Positions 11,701 to 23,700 of a DNA stretch of 24,054 nt are shown in pieces (positions within the stretch are counted from its first letter, which is position 1; the number at the start of each line of letters is the position of its first letter). The notes under the pieces were generated by a model, which was not told the DNA's origin, did no database searches, and saw only the letters and a list, made by a program, of their open reading frames with translations. This stretch comes from Neelides folsomi. Taxonomy: Eukaryota > Arthropoda > Collembola > Neelipleona > Neelidae. The position numbers and the translations under genes are program-made. Location of the stretch: assembly GCA_034687125.1 (NCBI GenBank), contig JAQGBZ010000638.1, forward strand, positions 1 to 24,054. Reading direction: 5' to 3'.

Positions 11701-14700
11701 TTTGGGAGTCAGTGGGTTTTAAGCACAGAAGTTGGGATGTTCGGACAGTGCGGAAGACAAATGAAAGTGGGGAAAATAATTTGAAAATTGGAAGGAGGCG
11801 AAATAAGGGAAATGGAAAAAAGGACGTCAATGGCGGTTTCCCATAATAGAAATACATAGATATAAATCCCCGGGTGTCTTTGTAGAAAAGTATTTCGCCC
11901 TTTGGTTCTACTGGTTATAATAGGAGACTACACAGGACCGTGTCCAAATGTGCATTGCGGTGGTCTCTATTACATTATTTACATTAGTTATTCTGTCTGT
12001 GGCGATATTGGGCAGGCTGTCATTGATTGACGTCCGCCTTCCCATTTGAGAGAGAGAGAGATGTCGAGTGAAGCCAGACGTTGCAGTTGGACTTGAGCTG
12101 GATCGAATGGTCAGTTCATCCAAGGCTCAAATGGTAGTTCCCTCAAGTCCAGCTCAGAGCTTTAATGCTTAGCCCTAAGAATTAAACTCGATCCAAATGT
12201 GTTTGCGGGCTAAGACCTTCCTATTACACTTTCTCCTTTCTTTCTAAAACATATCACTTTACTTTTATTTTCCTTTTTCCAGTTATTTTATTTTTCTTGG
12301 CTTCAACGATTTCTTGTTTTCGCGCTTTTCAGATATTTTGACGCTTTACTTTAATTATCTTTTTCGCTTTCCGAGTTTTTTCTTTTCCGCTTTTCGGGTA
12401 TTCCCTATTGAGCTTTTGTGTTTTTCCACTTTTCCGATTTTTGTTTTTTGGTGTGAGCGAGGTGGTGAGATTTTAAGGTTTGTGGGGTTGGGTTTATCGG
12501 TAAGGAAATGCCTTAAGGATTCCTGTTGAGGAACATTAAAATTCATCTCGTTCAACCACGATATTAGGAGTTTGAAGAGTCTCAAGGTGATCCCGACCAC
12601 TCGATGCACTCCAATCTATTATGTATGGCTTTGATAGTCTATGGAGATGAGAAATCTCCCACGGCGGAGGTCCAACACCCTCCAAGATGCCGAGCTGTCT
12701 GGCAACCATCTTCCTCCCATTCATCTCAATATGCTTTCCCCCCTTCTTCCTCCTTCAACCTCGAGGAATTCCCCTTCAATTTTTCCAAACCACCACAATT
12801 TGTCTTATGGAGATTTCCCTCTCTGGGCTTATTGAACCGAAACTTTGGGTGAATAAAAGGACCACGAGGAAATATTGAGCTTATACCTACGTTTAGAATA
12901 ATGGAAGGGAAAATTATACAACCATTATGCATTATACACGTGCGAGTACTCATACATACTTCTATAAGGATACCGGTATGAACTTTTTTTACAAATCTAA
13001 CTTATAAACCGTTTTACTTTTATATTGAAAAATATTGAGCAACCGTTTTAAACCTATTGTAAAATTCCATTTTTTCATATTATTGAACAATAGCACAAAG
13101 GAACAATAGGAAAAAGAATTTACATCGTATTTGTATTATACGGATTCAAATCCATATCCAATTGTTCTGGGTGTAAAATTTTGGTTCTGGTTTATCACAA
13201 ATGGTTCGATATTTCAATAAATATGGAATTTTAAATGAGGAGTTTGAGCTATTGAAATAATGCTTTGTCAATTTATTTTCTTATAAATCAATTTTAATGG
13301 GGATAGCATTCAAATTGATTCAAACAATTTTGAATTGAAGCGTCGGGTTTAGGAAAAGAAAAACAGGTAAAATTGGATAAAGAGTTATTTTCCTGTCTCT
13401 TTGAAATCCTGTGTTTGTTGGTGATGCGTTTATAAGCTTAAGATAAGTAAGTTATGTCAAATGACAGTTTTGACATTATGAGATTTAGAGATTCGTGACA
13501 CTTTTATGTAATAATTTCTTTATATTGAGTTATTTGCTTGTGTATCATAACTATTATAGTCAATTTGCAAAATAAATACAAATTTTAATTTTCCAATTTA
13601 CGATAAATCTAAATTTTACATAATACAATACATTATAATGTAGTTAAATATTATAATTAAATATTATAATTAAATATTTTTGTGCTTTATTTTCAAGTAA
13701 AGAAAAAAACTTCATGGAACTTTCACATACCATAATCTAAATTATTTCAGCCAATCTAAATATAAAATAATAAATTTAAAACTTTTGGTATGACATAAGC
13801 CCAGTTTTGTATTTATTGTAATAAATACAACAGTTTGAGTTTTCTTTGTTCTCTTGTAGTGTAAAAGGAAGTGTTTTGGGAATTTCCCTCTGAGTATCTC
13901 AAATGGCATGTTGATGTAAATGGGGAAGTCTATTGGGATATCAATGGACGAGTCATAAAAAGACTCGAACTCTTCAATCTCTTATCTCTCCCTTCTTCTC
14001 CAATTTCAATCCCAATTACATTAAACCAAGACTTTCCTCCACTGAAGGTTGAAGAAAAAAACCTAATTCCTTCCCTACTCACTTTTTCTGCCAAATTTAC
14101 ATTCTCATTTGCATTTCACCATAATGGCATTTCTTTTTAGTTCAAAACATCATTTTCATCCCTTCTTCCTATTATTTCTATTTGGCTTTTTGGACTCCGT
14201 TATTACACCCATTCCATTTTGCAATACAATACGTGCAATGTTTATAAAATCGTATATGTATTTTGGAATGCATATTCCTTTATGCTTAAATTGTTAATCA
14301 TGGTGCTAAAAATAAATTAAATGGTTTGTGGACACTTTGGACTTAATTAATCAGTGAATTTCATACAAACTGCACTATTTATTTACTGTCTGCTCTTTAC
14401 ACAGAGAGTTCCAAGATCTAGGGTATGTTTATTTTGAGAACTTGAAAAAAATCCTGAAATGACTTAAAGTTCTATCAAACATTTCTTAAATTTAATCTAA
14501 AAAATCTCCTCAATTAACAGAATAATTATAATAAAATAAATTGTCTGGAATAAAAATTAGTTTGGAATTACGGAATTAGTAATCTTATCATCCCAAGTTT
14601 GGCCCATAATGAAAATGTTTGAAAAGTAGGTTAAAGTTGAAAATATTCCGAGGAAATGAGAGATAAATAAGTTGAGTCGGCCAGATTCCTTCGTTTACGG

Positions 14701-17700
14701 CTTGGCTCATAAAGGAGGAAAGAGGGAAGATAAATATTTAAGTGAAAATGATGCCGGCGGAGAAATTCCGCGACCAATGGAACAATGCATCTGGCAAATT
14801 CCTCCTGGTTCTGGTGTCGAAATCTGCATTTGGGTAGGGGCGAATCCTCCAAGCATTCTTCCACAACTCTCCTTTTTTAAATGGGCCAAAGAAATCCAAA
14901 TTCCAAATATCATTTCCAATTGAGATTGAACCTCGAAGTCTGCAGACCTCCGCAGAGCTTCCTCAATGTATGGGATAAATGCATGGGGAAATGCAAGGGC
15001 ATGTGTAGCGAAACAGAGATTACATTACAAGTTTGAGTACCTTTGAAAGAGGGAATTGAAGGGGAATGAAATAAAGAAAATTCCATTTAGACTTTAACGG
15101 ATTCTCCAAACAGCCTAATAAAGAGGAGAAAATGGAAATGAGAAATGTAGCCAAGTTTTTTCTCCTATTGAATATTCCCTGAGTGAGGGAGGCCATTTGT
15201 AATTTCTCCTTTTTGACACTTTCCGAGTGACAAATAAAGAAAGGTGTCAGTCGAATCAAATCAACTTAAGGCGAAAAATGGAGATTTTGAGTGGAAGAAT
15301 GGGATTTTGATTTATCATTCCCTTCCTAATATTTATTTTATATGATACAATACATTTAAAATTGTAATCTTTTTTAGCTATACACAGATTCTCTATAATG
15401 ATAATACTTACAATATAAGGTCTTTTATTACCTAAATTAAAATATTTTATTCCGAAATTCAAAAAAATAATTATTTTGAAGAAGCCCATTTAATTCAATT
15501 GTAGTTTTCCAATGGGATAAAAAGGATGTATTTATGTGGAAAAGGTTAAAAGGTCTTTAAAAGGTTTTTTAAAATGATTTTAGTCGAGAGAACAAAGTTT
15601 AATTGCTAAATCTCGAGTAAAGTTGGGGAAATAAATAGCAAAGGAAAGCGGCTGGTTTCGAAGGAGGAAAAAATTCCTAACTCACTTGAAAAGGACGGTT
15701 TGTCGTTGGCTGTTTCGTTGGATAGATTTAAAGCTAAAAGGGTCGAGTAAGTTAAAGTGGATCTTGGGCGATCGGTTCCAGTGAACCTTTTCCGACTCTC
15801 CCTCGAACCCCGAAAAACTTTCTTCTTTTCCGAATTCGGTCATTTGACGCTTTCTCTTTCTCATCCAAATGTCCATTTGGATTAGGACTCCTTTGCATTT
15901 CCATTTTCTATACAATCCCCAAATACCATTCCATGTTGGGGAGTAAAATGCAGAAAATTTTCAATTTATTTCCAACTTATCGTCCCATAAGCCAAGGAAA
16001 AGACCCTTTCAGAAATTCATTTTTTATGCTTATTAAATATACATAAAGCGAAATAAATATTGCAATATAAAAACATTATATTACATTTTTTGTATGAATA
16101 TATGGTAGGATAGGCTATTAAATAAATTATATAAATACACGAACGTTTGAAGTCAATTGTTGAAGTTCATTTTATTGGATTTTTCCATTACTTTGAATTT
16201 AGCATATAATATTAAGAAGAATGTATCGGATTTAAAGAACTCGTCATTTATATTGAGTATAATATAGAAACGGATTCTCACTTAAATCTTCAGTTGACAT
16301 GAAATTTCAATTCAACTGGCGTTCGAACTTTTCAACTTTTAAAATTGATCAGACCACTCAGGTCGATACGGGGTTTGAAAGCCGGGTATATTTATATTCG
16401 CCCAGACATTCCATATGCTTTACTTAGGTTAATTCGTGTAGTGTCTATAGGGACTTTGGGGAGGCTCCCTTTTTCTCCGGGTTTAAAGAGGAATCCATTA
16501 AATATTAAGGCGCTTGATGAAATATGCATCGAGCTCCCCTCAAACTTCTTTCACAAATTTCATTCGCTTCATCATCAGCTCGTCCTTATACGATACGAGT
16601 GCTCATGTCTGTAATTCATACATTATAAATGGACTCTCAATAAAATCATTTTTCTCAAGATAATGACACAATTATTGAATTCTATTGATTCTAATTACAC
16701 AAATTACAGGTAGTTTTAAACAAAGGTGAGATAATGGGACAATATAAAAATAACAATTTACCAAACATTGGTAAAATTAGAACAAAGGCGTTTTGTTAGC
16801 CAATTTTCACCTTTGATTGCCTTTAAGCCTTTTACCATATATGAATGAGTTCACCTAACATTAACATTAATTAGACAATGCAAACATTAGTTAAACTATT
16901 AACATTATAGGTCATTGTAATTATAAACATTGCTCTATGCTCGTGTACTTTTATGCTAAATCATGATTAAACTACAAGCATTAATTAGATGAATTTAAAA
17001 TCAAAATTCATTTTCTTGGATCGAATCAAATCAAATCAACAAATATTTTACGTTTTTTTAGTTATCGTTTTTATCGTCTACATTTTTTATATTATTATAA
17101 ATTAATCTTTTTAATCGTTTTAATTATAAGTAAAAGGTAGAGTATTTTAGCACAGATTAACTTTATTATTTTTCTTTTCAGACTTTCTGTGTGATAAGTT
17201 CAAAATTTGGAAAGCACTACGTGAACCGTTTTTCTGCTACAAACTCGCTGTTCCTATTCACACCTCTCAGCCGAATCCGGAAATTCGCAGTGGCCATTGT
17301 GACAAATCAGTACTTTGACATTTGCATCATCCTCACCATCTTTGCCAACTGCATCCTCCTTGCCAGTGACCATTACAAAGAACAAGAGCCGCTCGGTTCA
17401 GGCATAGTGGAAGAAATTTCTAAAGATTTGGACGTAACAAATCCCAAATCTTTAGTCGAGTAAGTTCATTTACTTCAAATTCTTATTTAATCAGTAAAAT
17501 AACAAACGCTTCATTTACGAAGATGTTTAATCAACCATTAATTCCAACTTTGTCCTTTAGGTTAATATTCTTAATCATCTATACGTTGGAGATGGTAGTG
17601 AAGATTTTAGCTAAGGGTTTCATATTCAACAAGTTCTCGTACTTGAGGAACCGTTGGAACATCCTCGATTTCGTCTGCGTAGTCGCTGGCTATATTACGC

Positions 17701-20700
17701 TGATAATCCAACATACTCATAAGGAAAATACCTTAAGTTTTGACCTTGATATCCTCCGAACCTTCAGGGTTCTGAGAGCTGTTAAGACAATATCAATTCT
17801 TCCGGGTAAGGTTTTAATTTTTATTCATTATTTTATTATATTACATTTACGAGTAGTTTAAACAATTTTAGGTTCAAGGTATATATTTATCTTCAATGAA
17901 CGAGGAATTTGTTTCAGGTCTTCGAATGATGATCAATGCTCTGCTTAGCTCAATCGTTCAGCTCATCGAAGTCATGGCTCTCACTTTGTTCTGTCTAATG
18001 ATATTTGCTCTTGTAGCATTAGAGATTTTTATGGGTAAGCTTCGTCAAAAATGTTTACGTGACAAAGGTGGAATAGAAGATATAGGAAACGACATTATCC
18101 GAGATGATGATCCAAACCGGCACTATCTTTATAATAAGTAATTTATTCATAATACATTTCTACTAACCTTGCAGAGTTCGATTAACTGTTAGCGTCAACA
18201 CATTATACGATTTTAATAATATTTTAGATGGGCTCAGGATTCAGATAATTGGCTCAAAAGAAGCTTTCCGGGAGAAGAATTTGTTCCTTGTGGAAATGGA
18301 AGTTTTTTAACAAGGTATTTTAATCATCATTTATTAACAATCTCTGTTAAATATCCAATAATATTTCAATCTAGTTTAATTATTGGAACGGTCAAAATGA
18401 CTTATTTTTGTTTTAAGGAACTGTCCCGAAGGCTATACTTGTATCAAAGATTTGGGGGATAATCCTGACGAGGGTTGGACAAGTTTTGACGACTTTTTCA
18501 GATCCACCCTCACAACTTTCCAATTAATCACATTGGATTATTGGGAACGGCCATATGAATTGGTAATTTACTAATTTTTAATTAACATTTAGTTATTAAG
18601 ACCCATGCTATACTTAATGTTAGATGATTAGCGAGATGAGTGCGAACCTATTGTTTTTATGCGATAATGATTATAATAATGTAAAATTATAAAATTTGAG
18701 GTGGTGGCTACGAGTGGTGGATTGTCAGTGATATACTTCCTCATGGTAGTTTTCCTTGGTTCTTTTTATCTTCTCAACTTGATGCTGGCGGTCGTTTCCA
18801 TGAGCTATGAGACTGAGGCTCAGAATGCTGATTTGGTAATTTAACTAATTTATAATTATATCATTAACCCACAATTAAAACTAATGTTAGAGATAATAAT
18901 CGTAATATTCATAATATTCAAGATTTTAATTTCATAATTTCAATTTGCTTTATTAGGGCCCTATGTCAAAGCATCAAAAGCTTTCTCTTCACCGAACAGA
19001 CTCAACGTTCAGTTTCGACGAGCCAACAAAGTTAAACGTTACAGTTATGACCCATTACCGTAAGAGAACTCCTTCAGAGCGTGAAATGATAGCAAAGAGC
19101 TTAAGGAACGCTTCGCTTGGGAAGCGAAAACCTCGAAGGGCCATCCGGAGAAAACCGCCAAAAAGTGCCGAGAGACGTGGGGGTTTGGGGGCGGATTTGG
19201 GAAGTGAGTTTGGAGCTGGAAGCACCGTTGTGTCCACGAGCGGCTCGCCGATTCTCAAATCTGGGACGGGGAGCATTTGCGAGGAAAGCATGAACGGGGG
19301 ATCGGAGGATCCTCAGAGACAACCGGAGGTTTTCCTCGGTGAGAGCGGAGGCGGAGCGGCGAGTAGTGTGATTGTTGGTGGTGCAGTGGTTGTGCTTCGG
19401 AGAAAACGTGGCACCAAAGGCGGAGGCCAGCGTGTCTGTGGCCGTGTGAGGGCCTTGAGTGAAAGTGAGGAGAATCGATTTTACTTAGAGACTGAAAAAA
19501 ATGGGACAAGTAAAGCCGGAGCTGCCGGGGAGGACACGGCTGTCCAACAGGGGAAAGGGAAAATGAAAAACGGCGACCCTTCTGATGATATCGAATACTG
19601 TAAGTTTGATTTAAAGGGTAAGTTATTGGTGATGCATGTTACAACTCGTGTTACTTTGATATGAGTCAACTTTTCATCAATCACTTACTCAATGTATGCA
19701 CATATGATGTAATGTATTTTTTCACCAAATCGCACTTAATAATTCATGAATTTACATATTTTATTAAATTTTTAATGTTATAAAATTTTATATAAAGCCG
19801 ACGAGGAAGAAACAAATGTTAAACCGTCTCTTACCGTTCCAATGCCAATCGTTCCAATTATATCCGAAACAGCTCCATCACCTGACAATGATCCTTACAT
19901 TCTAACAAATATTCCAGGACAAGTAATTAGACAATATTTAACTCATAGCCATTAAAATTTATTTTAAAATATGAATTTATGGAATTTTCGAATAAAATTA
20001 AAAATAATGTAAAATCTATAATTTCTATAGGAAAAAAGACGAGCTTCGAAATACAATCAGTTGAAGGGAATCAAAATTAACGAAGATGATTTGTATGAGA
20101 TAAATGGTGAGTGTTTACTAAAATCATAAAATGAAACATAACTTTAACTTTGTTTCATTCTAGATTTAAAAATGCAAATATCAAATTATTTAAAAAAGTG
20201 TAAAACAAGATTAAAGCCAGTTGTGAATCACTGGCTATTTGACGCATTCATTACAGCTTGTATTGCCCTCAATACAATTCTTCTCGCTATGGAACATCAT
20301 GAAGCTCCAGAGATTTTGGAGAGAATTGGCCAATATGGAAATTATGTTAGCAATACACGTTATTAAATATCATTAACACACATAATTACAATAATTCATA
20401 CAATTCAACTAACTAAAACAATCGAATTATTGAATTATCATTATTGCAGACGTTCACAGTTATTTTTACTCTTGAATTTTTCTTCAAACTTCTGGCCCTT
20501 CAAAGAGATTTTTTCAAATCGAATTGGAATTTGTTTGATTTGTTCATTGTCATTGCTTCTTGGATTGATATTGTTATTGATTTACTGGAACAAACCAACA
20601 CGAGCACTGCCTTTGGATCCATCAGATTGGTATGGGAGATTTCTATTCAATATAGAATAAAGTCTTACAATTTAAATTTTATTTATTAATAATTTAAACA

Positions 20701-23700
20701 TTTGTTATAATATTTCAACAGAATATGTTTGCGATTATAATTAACATTTTTTAAATATTTCAGTTAAGAGTGTTCAAACTTGCCCAAAGTTGGATCACAA
20801 TGAAAGTTTTGCTCAATATTATTTTTTCCACTTTTGGAGCTTTGGGAAACCTCACACTCGTCCTCCTTATTGTTATTTACATTTTTGCCGTTCTCGGGAT
20901 GCAACTCGTTGGGAAAGGCTATACCCACAAAGCATTTTGTGGTGGAAGATGCGAGGGAGTATCCGAAGATGATTTTCCCTCGTAATTTATTAAATAAACA
21001 CTTTCTGATAAAATAAATTACAGAATATTTAACATTATTAAGCTTTAATAAAATTATAAATGGATTTCTTCCACAGCTGGAGATTCGAACATTTTGGTTA
21101 CGCTTTTATGATGGTGTTCAGAGTTCTTTGTGGTGAATGGATTGAACCTATGTGGGAATGCCTCAAAGCCCAAAAAGATGACGGAGAAATTGGAAAGCCG
21201 GATGGACAGGTTTTTCCACATTTTTCATCTTAAACATTAGTTTTTGGATTTTTAAAACTAATTTTTGATTTTTCCTTACATTTTTACTATTAGTGGAAGT
21301 GTTTTGTCATCTTCATCGCAATTACGATTGTTGGGAATTTCATCATACTGAACCTTTTCCTTGCTCTTCTTCTTAACAGTTTCAATACTGAGGAACTCAA
21401 TGCTCAAAGAGACGTATGATAAATTATAAACTTTGCTTTTACTAGTTAATAATGTTTAATAAGTTTAATTTGGGAGTATAGTTATAAAATACATATTTTG
21501 TACTAATTGTATGCAAGTAGTTATTATTTGGGTATAACATTTTAAGCGTCTTTAATTTTATTAAAATAAAGTTAGAAGTTTAGAAATAGTGTTTAAAGTA
21601 AATTAGGACTGTCAGGATTAATTGAAATTAATAAATGTGTTTTATAACTAGAAAGAGATGGAAGCTTCAGGGAAGTCGGCCAACTTAAAGAAAATCGTTG
21701 GCCTTCTTTTAAAAGCTCCGAAAGAACCGGGCGATGAAGTTGATGAAGATGGACAGCCCAAAGATGCTCAGAATAAGTCAAAGTCAAATTCTGTAAGTTC
21801 ATTTGCATAAAATACTTTATCTTAATCTTAATTAATGGGTTAGCCATTAATTATTTTAATGATACTTTTTTAATTAAAACATCTTCATCTTAAATGGTAA
21901 TTTTCAGCCTCTTCAAGTGCCAAGAATTCAATCGTGTCCTCCAACGCCAAGCGAAAATTCAGCTGACATTTCCGACCTTGATCCATCCGACTCTCAATAT
22001 TATATTGATGTACAAGAAGGCGAAGTAAGTATTTTATTTCATTTATATTTTCAATATTCTCATTAGTTAAGTTACTGAATGAAATTAGAATTATATCTAT
22101 ATGCATTGGAGGCTTATTACTTATTATACAATGTTTATTTTAGCCGAATCCGACATTACAAGGAAAAAAGAAGTTTAAAAAATTAGCCATGAAAGTAATA
22201 ATGAATAATCGAAAAACGGTTGCTGAAGCGGCGATTCAAAGAATGGAGAATTCCGAAAAGAGAAGTTTACGACCGTATTCGAGAAATTCAATGGAACGAC
22301 GGGATAGTACTATGGGCGTACAATTTGATGTAATTTAATAACTTCCATTTCAGCTAAATTAAAAATCTTCCATTTCAACTAAATTAAAAATCTTCCATTT
22401 TATTATAAAGTAACTTTATTGCATTATTTATTAGAAAGTTTTCAAACTATTAAATTTTTAAGGCACAAGCAAATCAACCCAAAGTTCAAAAAACTCCGAA
22501 CCCGTGTTTCCCTAAAAGATGTTGGGATTGGAACATCTTGGGATTTTCTGATGTCGTGGACGCCTGTTGCTGTTGGACAGCTTGGGAAGGCTTGAGAAAG
22601 TTTTGCTTGCGAATCGTTTCTCATTCCTTCTTTGAATGGTTCATTCTGTTCCTCATTTTTGCCTCGAGCATTACACTTTGTTTTGAAGACATTTATTTGG
22701 AGGAACGTGCAGAACTGCAAATCATTCTATTTTATCTTAATTCTTTCTTCACTGCCGTCTTTATTGTCGAAATGGTTCTCAAACTCTTTGCCATGGGCGT
22801 TTGGACTTACTTCACTGACATTTGGTGTATTCTGGATGCCTTTATTGTAATCGTTGAGTAACAAATACATTTATTCAAAATTTTAACAATATCAATTTGG
22901 TTATAGTTAATTAAATTTTTATAATTGATTTTATATGATGAATGTTAGGTAAGTTGTGTGACATTTTATTTTGACATTGAGTCGAAAATCACAAGTACAA
23001 ACCCAGCAAGCAAAAAGGGATTTGGAGCGTTGAAAGCTTTAAGAACTTTAAGAGCATTTCGACCATTACGTGCAATTTCAAGATGGCAGGGGATGAAGGT
23101 CGGTTATAATATTTTTAATTAATATTAATATAAAGATTTTAAAAAGGGAATCATAGATGGAAATGAGTATCTTATGATACATAAACGAAACAATTATTGT
23201 ATTTATAATTTAATTACAGATTGTTGTGAATGCACTGATGTACGCCATTCCAGCCATTTTTAATGTCTTACTTGTTTGTCTTCTCTTTTGGCTTATTTTC
23301 TCCATTATGGGTGTCCAGCTTTTCAAAGGGAAATTCTACAGATGTATTGACAATGAAAGCGGGGACAATGTTCCATATAGGAATGATTTTGAAGAATCTG
23401 ATGTAAAATATTATAATTACACTATTTAATATAATTTACCTACGCATCTTAAATTGTATCTTAAATAAAATCATTTTTACAGGGTATCAAAGTTCATGAC
23501 AAAATGGAATGCTGTCAACTTGCAGCAGAAGGGAAACCTTATTCTTGGGTCAACTTTGTACCAAACTATGACAATGTTTTTGAAGCCTATCTCTCCCTCT
23601 TCCAAATTGTAATTTATACTATTAATAAAACATTTGCTTACTAAACATATTCGAAGATTTGAACTAATTAATTATTTCTTAAATATTTCATATATCTCTT

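Larger units (their letters stand above)
2782..17181 (+). other. Intron 1 (14.4 kb), gene-free
   Basis: It runs from GTCAGT at 2782 to TTTTCTTTTCAG at 17181. No frame inside has recognisable domains; the longest (116 codons, 6698-7048) looks random. The content is AT-rich DNA alternating with GC-richer unique blocks (roughly 5030-5560, 6680-7270, 9060-9260, 11040-11280, 12540-12840, 14640-14960). The intron also contains the two MITE-like elements and simple repeats listed separately. Long first introns often hold enhancers, so the GC-richer islands are candidates, but nothing in the sequence proves it. An unannotated alternative exon cannot be excluded. Confidence 0.85.

Noticed and set aside
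12075..12155. Inverted similarity TGGACTTGAG / CTCAAGTCCA as a transposon end pair
   Set aside because: Only about 10 bp match, with no target duplication or consistent ends.
13644..13679. AT-rich tandem as a replication origin or attachment site
   Set aside because: Simple AT repeat in an AT-rich intron with no supporting element.
17872..17886. Possible 7-nt microexon or earlier acceptor (AG|GTTCAAG|GTATAT) inside intron 3
   Set aside because: Its use would shift the frame and meet a stop in exon 4; the acceptor at 17917 gives perfect continuity.
19339..19430. Cryptic intron within exon 8 (GTGAGA..CCAG)
   Set aside because: It is 92 nt, not a multiple of three, so removal breaks the frame; the unspliced exon is fully open.
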